Shown in pieces: positions 10,397 through 17,698 of a stretch of DNA of 64,000 nt. The notes below the pieces were generated by a model that saw only the letters and a program-made list of their open reading frames with translations, ran no database searches and had not been told where the DNA came from. A program made the position numbers and the translations under genes. Numbering within the stretch: the stretch's first letter is position 1; the number at the start of each line of letters is the position of its first letter. Origin of the DNA: Sphaerospermopsis torques-reginae ITEP-024 (lineage in GTDB: Bacteria > Cyanobacteriota > Cyanobacteriia > Cyanobacteriales > Nostocaceae); contig NZ_CP080598.1 in NCBI RefSeq assembly GCF_019598945.1, forward strand, positions 3,906,001 to 3,970,000, in the 5' to 3' direction.

Positions 10397-11281
10397 ATGA
10401 TTGGTAAATATCTACTGTCAGGAATTAATTTTACACTGTTTTTTGTCACTTGTTTAGGAGGAGTAGTTATTTCTCTTTCAGCACAACAAACAAGATTTTT
10501 ACCGTCATCTGATAGCAGTCAATTGTCAGATCATCAGGTAAAACAAACAGGAAAATTGATCACAGTGAAAATTCTCTCGAATGGTTTTTTAGGAACAGGA
10601 ACACTGATCAAAAAACAAGGAGAAATTTATACTGTTATCACCAACGATCATGTATTGAATGCTGCTGATCCACCGTATCAAATTCAAACTCCTGATGGTA
10701 GAATTTATCCAGCTAAAATTTCCCAAATTGTGAAATTTGGAGATCATGATTTAGGATTATTACAATTTAGTTCTGAACAAATTTATCAAATTGCCACTAT
10801 GGGAAATTCATCTAGGTTAACCGTAGGAGATGAAGTTTTTGTCAATGGGTTTACCAGCGAAAGCAAAGAGATAATTTTCACTAAAGGAAATGTATCTCTA
10901 GTGCTTGATAAACCTTTAGAGGGAAGTTATCAACTGGGATATAGCAATGATATTAATAAAGGCATGAGTGGGGGACCAGTGTTGAATATTCAAGGTGAAT
11001 TAGTGGGTATTAATGGTTTACACAAAAACCCCTTATGGGAAGCACCAGATTTATATATTGATGGTTCACAACCTTGTAAACCTGTGCAGGATATGATAGT
11101 TAATTCTAGTTGGGGGATACCTATAGAAACTGTAGCGCAACTTGCACCGCAATTTGTGCAAATTAAACCGCCTCAATTATTAATTTTATCGGATGATTCC
11201 GGGAGGTTTATTAATTATAATTATCTTAATAATTTGCAAATGCAGGTGGATGCAGTAACGGCTAAAAGTTGTAAACTTTAA
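10397..11281 (+). CDS. Secreted trypsin-like serine protease, bare catalytic domain
   Basis: A 294-residue protein with an N-terminal hydrophobic segment (about 8-28) for export. The chymotrypsin/trypsin-like fold has all three catalytic residues: H85 in TNDHVL, D118 in GDHDLGLLQF and S191 in GMSGGPV. It is the paralogue of the proteases at 12506 and 19539 but has no repeat domain at its C-terminus; instead there are about 70 residues without a recognised domain. It probably shares a transcript with the COP23 gene just upstream. An IS630-type element begins 79 bp after its stop and separates it from the WD40-fused paralogue. Confidence 0.85.
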   Translation: MIGKYLLSGINFTLFFVTCLGGVVISLSAQQTRFLPSSDSSQLSDHQVKQTGKLITVKILSNGFLGTGTLIKKQGEIYTVITNDHVLNAADPPYQIQTPDGRIYPAKISQIVKFGDHDLGLLQFSSEQIYQIATMGNSSRLTVGDEVFVNGFTSESKEIIFTKGNVSLVLDKPLEGSYQLGYSNDINKGMSGGPVLNIQGELVGINGLHKNPLWEAPDLYIDGSQPCKPVQDMIVNSSWGIPIETVAQLAPQFVQIKPPQLLILSDDSGRFINYNYLNNLQMQVDAVTAKSCKL

Positions 11282-11282
11282 T

Positions 11283-11330
11283 TGTCTGAATCAGGATTTC
11301 CAGGATTAAAGGATTTACAGGATTATGATT
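11283..11330. repeat. Single arm of the dispersed inverted-repeat (MITE-like) element
   Basis: TTGTCTGAATCAGG, then CCAGGATTAAAGGATTTACA. It matches the left arm of the complete elements at 37143 and 38191. It lies between the protease stop codon and the IS630 end. Confidence 0.65.
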
Positions 11331-11384
11331 AACTTATTGATTAAGAATTTACATATAATATCATGTCCGGGTAATGACTTACGA

Positions 11385-11962
11385 TTAAGCGCCAGTTTGC
11401 AACCACCAATGAAAACCCGTCAAACCACGAATTAAATCAGGCTGTTGGAGTAAAGATTGACACCGATGAAATAAGACATCCTCTAAATCATCGAGTGTCT
11501 CAAAAGATTGATTAGCAATTGGTTCGTCCACCAAAGTCCAAAGCCTTTCTGCGGGTTGTAATTCAGGTGAGTGAGATGGTAATAATGTTAAATGCAGCCC
11601 TTCGGGAATCTGTAAACTCTTACTGGTATGCCATCCGGCTTGGTCAACGGCTAAAAGAATACGTTTATTAGCACCTAAGCCAAATTCTTGAGCAAAATCG
11701 GCTAAAACCTGATTGAATAGCTCTGTGTTCACATAAGGAAGAATCCACCAATAGGTTTCTCCAGTTTTAGGATGTACAAAAGCATACAACCATAGCCATT
11801 TAAACCGCCAATTCACATCAGCAATTGGTTGTTCTCCTTCTGGTACATAAACTCGTCGTAAAACTGGTTTAAGTCCCAAGCGATGTTCATCTTCGCACCA
11901 CAACTGAATTTCCGCATCTGGGTAGCTGGTTTGCAGTTGTTCTACTTCTGTAGCAATTTTTT
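11385..11962 (-). CDS. IS630 transposase, C-terminal DDE catalytic part (orfB, read by -1 frameshift)
   Basis: This catalytic half is read in the -1 frame from the A9 run. An in-frame start codon could also be used at 11903. The DDE residues are all present: the first D in WCEDEHRLGLKP, the second D in ILLAVDQAGWHTSK, and the E in HSPELQPAERLW. No stop codon interrupts it, so the fusion would give a transposase of about 345 residues, normal for IS630. The element therefore looks mobile, provided the frameshift works. Confidence 0.88.
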
Positions 11963-12445
11963 TTTCCAGGCTTGTTGTTCAAAAGGGTCGCTTTTTGTAT
12001 GAGACGGACGGGGTACTCTGAGCCTGAAAGTCATCTGCCGCAATATTTCCCATCCCCTCTGTCTGCTTATCTTTGTTCCTGTGACTTCACTCAACCAATC
12101 TGCTACCTTTCTCCCATTCCATAATCCTCCATCTGGTGCTTTTTCTTGTAACGCTTGCCATAAATGTGCCTGCTGGATATCATCTACTAGCGGCTGTGTA
12201 CCTTGGTTTAACTGTCTACGATCGCCTAATCCTTCGATCCCTAACTCGTTGTATCTTTTTACCAATGCGTACATCCATGTTCTGCTGTAGCCTGTGATTT
12301 CCTCGATTTCTTCCGTTTTTTTGCCTTGCGCTACTAACCAAATAATCTGGTACTGACGGCTTTCTATCCCGTCTTTAGCTTGACGGTAACGTTTTTCTAA
12401 CTCTTCAATACTCAGATGTGTGGCTACACTAATTCGTTTCGGCAT
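11942..12445 (-). CDS. IS630 transposase, N-terminal part (orfA, helix-turn-helix)
   Basis: A 167-residue ORF with an N-terminal helix-turn-helix region (LVAQGKKTEEIEEITGYSRTWMYALVKRYNELG) followed by the winged-helix part typical of IS630 transposases (GLWNGRKVADWLSEVTG and RLRVPRPSH). It ends shortly after a run of nine A residues (coding strand, 11957-11965). Slipping back one base at that run continues the reading frame as K-I-A-T-E-V-E-Q-L into the catalytic half at 11385-11903. This suggests -1 programmed frameshifting or transcript slippage rather than decay. Confidence 0.88.
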   Translation of the reverse strand: MPKRISVATHLSIEELEKRYRQAKDGIESRQYQIIWLVAQGKKTEEIEEITGYSRTWMYALVKRYNELGIEGLGDRRQLNQGTQPLVDDIQQAHLWQALQEKAPDGGLWNGRKVADWLSEVTGTKISRQRGWEILRQMTFRLRVPRPSHTKSDPFEQQAWKKKLLQK

Positions 12446-12505
12446 TGGTCATCTTTGCACTCACCTCTTTTATCGTAAGCGATTAGCCGGACATGATATA
12501 AATAC

Positions 12506-14146
12506 ATGATACTAAATCGAGTATATCAACTAACCGCCACTGTGATGACTGCTGTAATTATAGTAGTACAAACGCCCTCAGCTACAGCCTTACAACAATC
12601 GGAAATTAATACAATTGCTAAAAAAATCACCGTCCGTATTGAAGGAAATACACAAGAATTTGGTAAAACTTATGGTTCAGGAATAATTATTAAAAAACAA
12701 GGAAATCAATATACTGTACTCACAAATTGGCACGTTGTCCAAGTTCCTGGTAACTATAATTTATATACTAATGATAATCAAAAATATGCTATTAATAATA
12801 AAAAGAAATTAGGTGAATTAGACCTAGCAATAGTTGAATTTAATAGTAGTCTTAATTATTCTCCTGCAACTATAGGAAATTCTCGACAGTTAACAGAAAC
12901 AACTCCAGTATATGCTGCGGGATTTGCTGCCCCAGATGCAATATGTTTAGAAGCCTGTTATCGTTTTGTAGAGGGAAAAATTAACTCTGTTCTTGATAAG
13001 TATAAAGATGGTTATGGTTTAATTTATAGTAATATTATTGCGCCTGGAATGAGTGGTGGTCCTGTTCTCAATCAAGATGGATTTTTAGTGGGAATTAATG
13101 GACTAGGTTCTGGATTTACAACACCTGATAAAGATACTACATCTTTTGGTGTTATTCCTATTCATGAATATCAAAAATTTGATAATGTTGGTTCTCAAGC
13201 AATACAAAAGCCAACAGAAAAACCAACAGAAATAACGACAAAACCTACATCATCTATTAATTTCACTCTAGCGAAAACCTTACCTGGAGATTTTTTTCCG
13301 GTAACAGCTATTGCTTTGAGTCCCAATGGCGAAATTCTCGCTAGTGGCAGTAACAATGGAAGTATTCAACTATGGAACATAGCCACAGGCAGCAAAATCC
13401 ACACTCTTCAAGGACATTCCGACCGAATTGAGTCCATTGCTTTCAGTCCAGATGGTAAAACCTTGGCTAGTGGTAGCAATGACGAGACTATCAAGTTATG
13501 GCATATAGCTACAGGAACAGAAAATATTAGCTTTCAAGGAAGTTTTTTCTCAGTTTATTCTGTCACTTTCAGTCCAAATGGGAAAATTTTGGCTAGTGGC
13601 AGTAGTGACGGGACTATCAAACTGTGGGATGTGTCCACAACCAACGAAATACTTACCCTCTCAGGGCATACTACTAAAGTTAGTGCTGTGGCCTTCAGTC
13701 CTGATGGCAAAATTTTGGCTAGTGGTAGTTCAGACAATACAATTAAGCTATGGAATATAGATACAGGAACAGAAATCCGCACTCTTACAGGCCATTCTAA
13801 CCGAGTTAATTCTGTGGCTTTTAGCCTCAAAGAGAGAATTTTAGCCAGTGGCAGTGATGACAATACAATCAAACTATGGAATATAGATACAGGAACAGAA
13901 ATCCGCACTCTTACAGGTCATTCTAATCGAGTTGGTTCTGTGGCCTTCAGTCCTCATGGGAGAATTTTAGCTAGTGGCAGTGATGACAATACAATTAAAT
14001 TGTGGAATGTGGCAACGGGAACACAAATCCACTCTTTGACAGGTTATGCTGACACCGTTGATTCTGTCATTTTTAGTTCAGACGGCAAAACTTTAGCTAG
14101 TGCGAGTAGGGAAAGTAATATTAAAGTTTGGCGGGTGTCTGAGTAG
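12506..14146 (+). CDS. Secreted trypsin-like protease fused to a seven-bladed WD40 propeller
   Basis: A 546-residue protein with an N-terminal export signal (about 8-29, ending SATA). A trypsin-like domain (about 35-235) has H76 (TNWHVV), D106 (GELDLAIVEF) and S183 (GMSGGPV) in place. A Thr/Pro-rich linker (240-255) leads to seven WD40 repeats (255-546), each ending in LWNIATG, LWHIATG, LWDVSTT, LWNIDTG or similar. Repeats four and five are nearly identical in DNA, showing recent internal duplication. The propeller probably recognises the substrate or a partner outside the cytoplasmic membrane. The IS630 insertion leaves only 9 bp of native sequence before the start, so its original promoter and ribosome-binding site are displaced. 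Confidence 0.88.
   Translation: MILNRVYQLTATVMTAVIIVVQTPSATALQQSEINTIAKKITVRIEGNTQEFGKTYGSGIIIKKQGNQYTVLTNWHVVQVPGNYNLYTNDNQKYAINNKKKLGELDLAIVEFNSSLNYSPATIGNSRQLTETTPVYAAGFAAPDAICLEACYRFVEGKINSVLDKYKDGYGLIYSNIIAPGMSGGPVLNQDGFLVGINGLGSGFTTPDKDTTSFGVIPIHEYQKFDNVGSQAIQKPTEKPTEITTKPTSSINFTLAKTLPGDFFPVTAIALSPNGEILASGSNNGSIQLWNIATGSKIHTLQGHSDRIESIAFSPDGKTLASGSNDETIKLWHIATGTENISFQGSFFSVYSVTFSPNGKILASGSSDGTIKLWDVSTTNEILTLSGHTTKVSAVAFSPDGKILASGSSDNTIKLWNIDTGTEIRTLTGHSNRVNSVAFSLKERILASGSDDNTIKLWNIDTGTEIRTLTGHSNRVGSVAFSPHGRILASGSDDNTIKLWNVATGTQIHSLTGYADTVDSVIFSSDGKTLASASRESNIKVWRVSE
13747..13998 (+). repeat. Near-identical tandem 126-bp WD40 units
   Basis: The unit containing TATGGAATATAGATACAGG and GAAATCCGCACTCTTACAGG occurs twice in succession with a 126-bp (42-codon) period and only scattered differences. 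This indicates duplication or gene conversion within the WD40 region. Confidence 0.75.
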
Positions 14147-14226
14147 AAGCAATTGTGTTTGGTTGTAAGAAAAATAATGCAAGAAATGGGTTTTGATTGT
14201 TTATACAATCCTATACAAGACCTTAG

Positions 14227-14790
14227 TTACTGTGATATGGGTATGCTGCGGAAAACCGCACTATAATATTCTAATCTGTTACTCAGATAAACGCTGAGTT
14301 CCAGTGCTGCTATCTCTTTCACTTGTGTTGGTATTTCTTTAAAGGTAACTATTGCCTTTGCGGGTATATTTTTGAGTAGCTTTGTTGAAACTCGGTATTC
14401 ATTTTTCGATTGTCCAAGTTGTGTTTGGTTACAAAAATACTCTCCTCCATAGGTGTCAAATATTTTGCTATTATACGAACTAGACCTGCTATAACAATTA
14501 AGATACACCTCACCATCTTGTTTAGCAGTTAATAGAAAGTGACAATTCACAGTAGAAGAGGAACGTTTACAGCCTTGTAAAGTTACATTGATATCTTCAA
14601 GTTCTACAGTTTGATTTTTGACACTGCTAGGTTTTTGAGAGTTCTGCTGAAGTTTGCCGCATACAACACTACCACTATCTGTAACAACACACGCCCTTTG
14701 TGCTGCTACTGGATGACTGGAAACAAGTAGACTGGTTAAAACTACACCTGTCAGAGTGCTAACTTTGGTAAAGTTACGAATGGTACGCAT
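14227..14790 (-). CDS. Exported cysteine-containing protein, unknown function
   Basis: A 187-residue protein with a clear signal peptide (about 1-30: KVSTLTGVVLTSLLVSSHPVAAQ, cleavage after AAA-like VAAQ). The mature part contains six cysteines (RACVV, VVCGK, QGCKR, VNCHF, LNCYS, YFCNQ), suggesting disulfides in the periplasm. The remainder looks beta-rich. I do not recognise the family. It lies within the secreted-protease cluster and converges with the WD40 protease gene, so a link is possible but not shown. Confidence 0.65.
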   Translation of the reverse strand: MRTIRNFTKVSTLTGVVLTSLLVSSHPVAAQRACVVTDSGSVVCGKLQQNSQKPSSVKNQTVELEDINVTLQGCKRSSSTVNCHFLLTAKQDGEVYLNCYSRSSSYNSKIFDTYGGEYFCNQTQLGQSKNEYRVSTKLLKNIPAKAIVTFKEIPTQVKEIAALELSVYLSNRLEYYSAVFRSIPISQ

Positions 14791-14796
14791 AATCTA

Positions 14797-15414
14797 ATGA
14801 TGGTAAATATGGGATTATTTGTTAAGTTTATCACTTTTGATTATGTTAATGTGCTTTGTTTTTCCTTGATTTTACATAGTGCTTCTACAGGTTTAGTGGA
14901 CGGTTTTGGAGCTAAACTAGATTTAGATAATTGGCTACCAGGAGTGTTTTTTCTGCCTGATGCTTTTAAAACGGCCATCATAGCAATTAACCAGTTACCT
15001 GTAACTGAGGAGACACTTTTATGTAGGTTATTAGGACGCGAAAAAGTTCAACAGGAAGCAGTGAAAGAGTTGGTTGCACTACCACCAGAAAACCCTTTAC
15101 GGCATAATATTCTAGAACTGGTTTTTAATTGGCGTGTGAGTGTGCAAACTCAGGAAATATTAACAGAATATGACCAGGAGTTAATTATGATATTAACAGA
15201 GGCTTATCAACAAGCAAGGGCTGAAGCTGTACAAGAAGGTTTACAGCAAGGACAGCGTTTAGTTTTGGAAAATTTGTTGCGGGTAAAATTTGGAAATTTA
15301 GATCATAAATTATCTAAAGTTATTGATAACTTGCTAAATTTTCCACCGGAAGAATATACTCGTTTGTGTTTACAATTATCTCGTGAGGAGTTGTTAGCAA
15401 AATTTAATAAATAA
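14797..15414 (+). pseudogene. N-terminally truncated Rpn/DUF4351-like protein
   Basis: Residues ~55-205 match the C-terminal part of cyanobacterial Rpn-type (recombination-promoting nuclease-like) proteins as I know them: AFKTAIIAINQLPVTEETLLCRLLGR, AVKELVALPPENPLR, a charged AEAVQEGLQQGQR segment and the ending LQLSREELLAKF. The usual N-terminal nuclease half is missing and replaced by about 50 residues of unrelated hydrophobic sequence. The apparent start lies only 6 bp from the divergent gene at 14790, leaving no room for a promoter. It is therefore best read as a 5'-truncated relic. Its 3' end overlaps the HNH gene fragment on the other strand. Confidence 0.65.
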
Positions 15415-15659
15415 CTTGCTGTTTTTTCTCCCGTTTCTGGATCAATTCCCTCAGTTTTAGTATGTTTATAACCATTACAGCCAAAGCAACTCCAAGCAAG
15501 ATTTTCTAAAACTGTCTCACCACCTGCTTTCCGGGGTTTGATATGTTCAACTGTAAACCTCTCTGTGGCAAATTTTTCCGAACACCGACAATACTCGCAA
15601 TAACCACGACTACGAGCAGCAACAATACGCCTAATTGATTCTGAAACTCGCTCTGACAT
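15303..15659 (-). pseudogene. HNH endonuclease, C-terminally truncated
   Basis: An HNH motif region is clear: YCEYCRCSEKFATERFTVEH, then NLAWSCFGCNGYKHTKTEG with paired cysteines for zinc. Full-length relatives continue after GIDPETGE with a conserved segment ending the fold. Here that part is replaced by about 38 residues that are simply the antisense of the Rpn-like gene, so the ORF runs through a deletion junction near 15415. The start ATG at 15659 overlaps the stop codon of the preceding gene (TGATG), showing translational coupling. The ORF can be pushed to a TTG one codon earlier, but ATG is preferred. Confidence 0.75.
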
Positions 15660-16060
15660 CAAGTTATATTAATATCTGTAGGTAAAAACTCATCAATTAA
15701 AACTTGTAAATCAACTTGACGAAGTTGAGCTAACTGAATCAATGCTTCTGCGCGTTCAGCATCTTGTTGTTCAATGCGGTTAATATATTTAAGTAGTTCT
15801 TGATACTCTGTTTCTGTAATTTCTTCATTCTCATGTTGCTGACGTAAATAAGATAATCTCTCCTGTTCTTCAGGAGATAACCGACGTTGAATAATTTGTA
15901 ATAAAGCAGTTTCGCTATTTGGAGTTTTTGGTGTTGCTGATAGTTGTAAATACTCATGAGAAAGAGATTCTAAAAATGCAACTGCTTTGACTAAAGATTC
16001 TCCTGGTAATTGTTCCAGTAGTGTAATTGCTCTTTGGCGAATTTCTGTAGGTGCAGTCAT
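15659..16060 (-). CDS. Small helical protein coupled to an HNH nuclease
   Basis: The likely start is the ATG at 16060, preceded by GAGG; the open frame extends to 16210 but the added residues look non-coding. The 133-residue product begins MTAPTEIRQRAITLLEQLPGE and is helical, with a long charged stretch (RLSPEEQERLSYLRQQHENEEITETEYQELLKY). It ends with LRQVDLQVLIDEFLPTDINIT. In cyanobacteria such genes often precede HNH nucleases of this type; here the stop overlaps the HNH start. It may act as partner or regulator of the nuclease (inference). Confidence 0.6.
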   Translation of the reverse strand: MTAPTEIRQRAITLLEQLPGESLVKAVAFLESLSHEYLQLSATPKTPNSETALLQIIQRRLSPEEQERLSYLRQQHENEEITETEYQELLKYINRIEQQDAERAEALIQLAQLRQVDLQVLIDEFLPTDINIT

Positions 16061-16198
16061 CGGGAAGCTGACCTCATTTACATATACATATAGCTTCAAT
16101 TGTAACCCAATCAAATTGATTATGGTTAAATAATTCTCATCCAGTAGGTTGGTTTGAGAAAACCCAACATTATTAGAAATCAGGACACCCTTGGGGAA

Positions 16199-16226
16199 GT
16201 CAAAAGTCAAAAGTCAAAAGTCAAAA
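16199..16226. repeat. STRR heptamer array
   Basis: Four copies of AGTCAAA. The same unit occurs near 6520-6540. It is followed at 16240-16310 by a degenerate arm of the dispersed inverted-repeat element (CAGGATTTACAGGATTT), interrupted by the small string ACTGAGCGAAGTCGAAGTA. Confidence 0.75.
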
Positions 16227-16377
16227 TTTTACATTTGTCACAAATCAGGATATCTGGTTACTGAGCGAAGTCGAAGTACAGGATTACAGGATTTACAGGA
16301 TTTATGATATATTATGAGTACATTAATTAACAGGTTTAGGTTAGTTCAGGAAAGATAATAAAGTAGGAGAACATAGA

Positions 16378-16602
16378 ATGACATTTAAAGAACAACTGGT
16401 GACAGAAATTGAATCAATGACCGAAGAACAAATAGCAGAAGTTCTGATGATGGTTAAAAATATGAAAATCAAAAAAGCAAAAACTCCTCAACGTCAAGGT
16501 TCAGGTAAATCAATTTTACGTCATGTTGGTAAGTGGCAAGGTGATGATCTTAAAGTTTGTTTACAAGCAGTGTATGATTCACGTGGTTTAGCTGAATTTT
16601 AA
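16378..16602 (+). CDS. Antitoxin of a VapBC-type pair
   Basis: A 74-residue basic protein with an N-terminal helical region (EQLVTEIESMTEEQIAEVLMMVKNMK) and a polar C-terminus (ILRHVGKWQGDDLKVCLQAVYDSR). The gene is 14 bp upstream of a PIN-domain toxin gene, the standard antitoxin-toxin order. It is preceded by AGTAGGAG, a good ribosome-binding site. The downstream toxin is truncated, so this antitoxin may now be without a target. Confidence 0.7.
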   Translation: MTFKEQLVTEIESMTEEQIAEVLMMVKNMKIKKAKTPQRQGSGKSILRHVGKWQGDDLKVCLQAVYDSRGLAEF

Positions 16603-16616
16603 TTATATATTAACTC

Positions 16617-16862
16617 ATGTATTTACTTGATACTAACCATTGTAGTGCTTTAATTTTTGGCGATTCTCTCGTTATTGACCATGCTAAAACCATTGGAGAA
16701 TCTAATTTAGCCATTTCTGTTGTCACCCAGGGAGAGTTACTGTATATGGCAGAAAATTCTCAAAAAGTAGCAGAAAATTTGATAATTATTGAGGACTTTA
16801 TAGCAGATATTTCTATTTATGATATAGATGATAGGGGAAGCCATATTTATGCAAAACTATAA
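16617..16862 (+). pseudogene. VapC-like PIN-domain toxin, truncated at the C-terminus
   Basis: The N-terminus MYLLDTNHCSALIFGD contains the first conserved PIN aspartate (LLDTN), and SVVTQGELLYMAENS provides the conserved glutamate. PIN toxins are Mg-dependent RNases of about 130-140 residues; this ORF stops after 81 residues at ...DRGSHIYAKL, before the remaining acidic residues. The break coincides with the end of a reverse-strand antitoxin fragment, indicating that two modules were joined by deletion. The product is probably inactive. Confidence 0.8.
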
Positions 16863-16974
16863 TAGCGAAGGGAATACCATTTTCAATAATGGTCAGAGGT
16901 TCACCTGTTTTTTGAGCTTGGTTAAGTAGGTTTTGTAGATTTTGAGGAAGTTCTCTCAGGGTAATTTGTGTCAT
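16860..16974 (-). pseudogene. Phd/YefM-type antitoxin fragment (N-terminal 38 residues)
   Basis: Reading the reverse strand from an ATG at 16974 gives an N-terminus typical of prevent-host-death antitoxins: TQITLRELPQNLQNLLNQAQ followed by KTGEPLTIIENGIPFAII. The frame then runs into the truncated VapC gene. The normal family length is about 70-90 residues. It lies tail-to-tail with the broken toxin, sharing the same breakpoint. A ribosome-binding site is not obvious. Confidence 0.75.
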
Positions 16975-17118
16975 GATGGGTTATAGAATGGGGAGATAGG
17001 AATTTGATTCTATTTTAATATTATCAGAATCAAATTAAGATTGTGAGAAACATAATATTGTTAGCAACTAACATTGATAATAATTTGTTGGTTTTCACTT
17101 TGTTCAACCCAACCTACA

Positions 17119-17697
17119 TTATCCCCAAATTTTACCCAAATTAACCACTAACTCCGGTAAAATATCCTCACCAGACAAAGTTAATGGCAATTTTAAAACC
17201 TCTACTTCTTGTCCAGGACGATAAATTTCTACTTCCTGTTTTTTCCGATTTATTAACCAACCTAAACGACAACCATTTAATATATATTCCTGCATTTTAT
17301 CCTGAACTTTTTTAAAATTATCCGATGGTGACATAATTTCAATAGCAAAGTCAGGACATAAGGGAATAAACTTTTCTTTTTGTTCTTTAGTCAACCCATT
17401 CCAACGAGATTTTTCTACCCAAGAAACATCAGGAGAACGGTCTGCACCATTTGGTAAAGTAAATCCTGTGGAAGAATCAAAAACTTCTCCTAGTTGGGTT
17501 GTTTCATTCCATGATGCTACTTGAAATATTAAATTAACATTGCTTTTCCCCGTTTCTCCTCCCGTTGGTGGCATAATAATTAACTCTCCTTGAGTATTGC
17601 GTTCTAATTTTAAATCCGGGTTTTCTGCACAGAGTTGGTAAAATTGCTCTCTATTTAGTTTAATAATAGAATTGAGATTTAATGTTAGTGCTGTCAT
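17119..17697 (-). CDS. Uma2-family (DUF820) PD-(D/E)XK nuclease-like protein
   Basis: Starting at the ATG at 17697 gives 192 residues. Features of the family are visible: IIMPPTGGETGKSN, SRSPDVSWV-like RSPDVSWVEKSRWN, and CPDFAIEIMSPSD with the acidic residues expected in the nuclease core, then LGWLINRKKQEVEIYRPG. Uma2 proteins are abundant in cyanobacteria; their targets are unknown, though the fold suggests nucleic acid cleavage. Only one base separates the start from the stop of the upstream kinase gene, so the two are co-transcribed and probably translationally coupled, which may be fortuitous. Confidence 0.85.
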   Translation of the reverse strand: MTALTLNLNSIIKLNREQFYQLCAENPDLKLERNTQGELIIMPPTGGETGKSNVNLIFQVASWNETTQLGEVFDSSTGFTLPNGADRSPDVSWVEKSRWNGLTKEQKEKFIPLCPDFAIEIMSPSDNFKKVQDKMQEYILNGCRLGWLINRKKQEVEIYRPGQEVEVLKLPLTLSGEDILPELVVNLGKIWG

Positions 17698-17698
17698 A

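Larger units (their letters stand above)
11361..12496 (-). mobile_element. IS630-family insertion sequence, complete, flanked by TA
   Basis: The ends are imperfect inverted repeats: TCATGTCCGG-GTAATGACTT at 11361 and the reverse complement TCATGTCCGG-CTAATCGCTT reading inward from 12496. Both ends continue with ACGAT. A TA dinucleotide flanks each end (11359-11360 and 12497-12498), as expected for IS630 elements, which duplicate TA on insertion. The 1136-bp interior encodes a two-frame transposase on the reverse strand. The right end is only 10 bp from the start codon of the trypsin-WD40 gene. If the element and one TA are removed, the sequence runs directly from the upstream spacer into that start codon. 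Confidence 0.9.

Noticed and set aside
13555-13908. 117-codon reverse ORF within the WD40 region
   Set aside because: It mirrors the repeated WD40 codons (SLIVLSSLPLAKI units) and has no independent coding signal.
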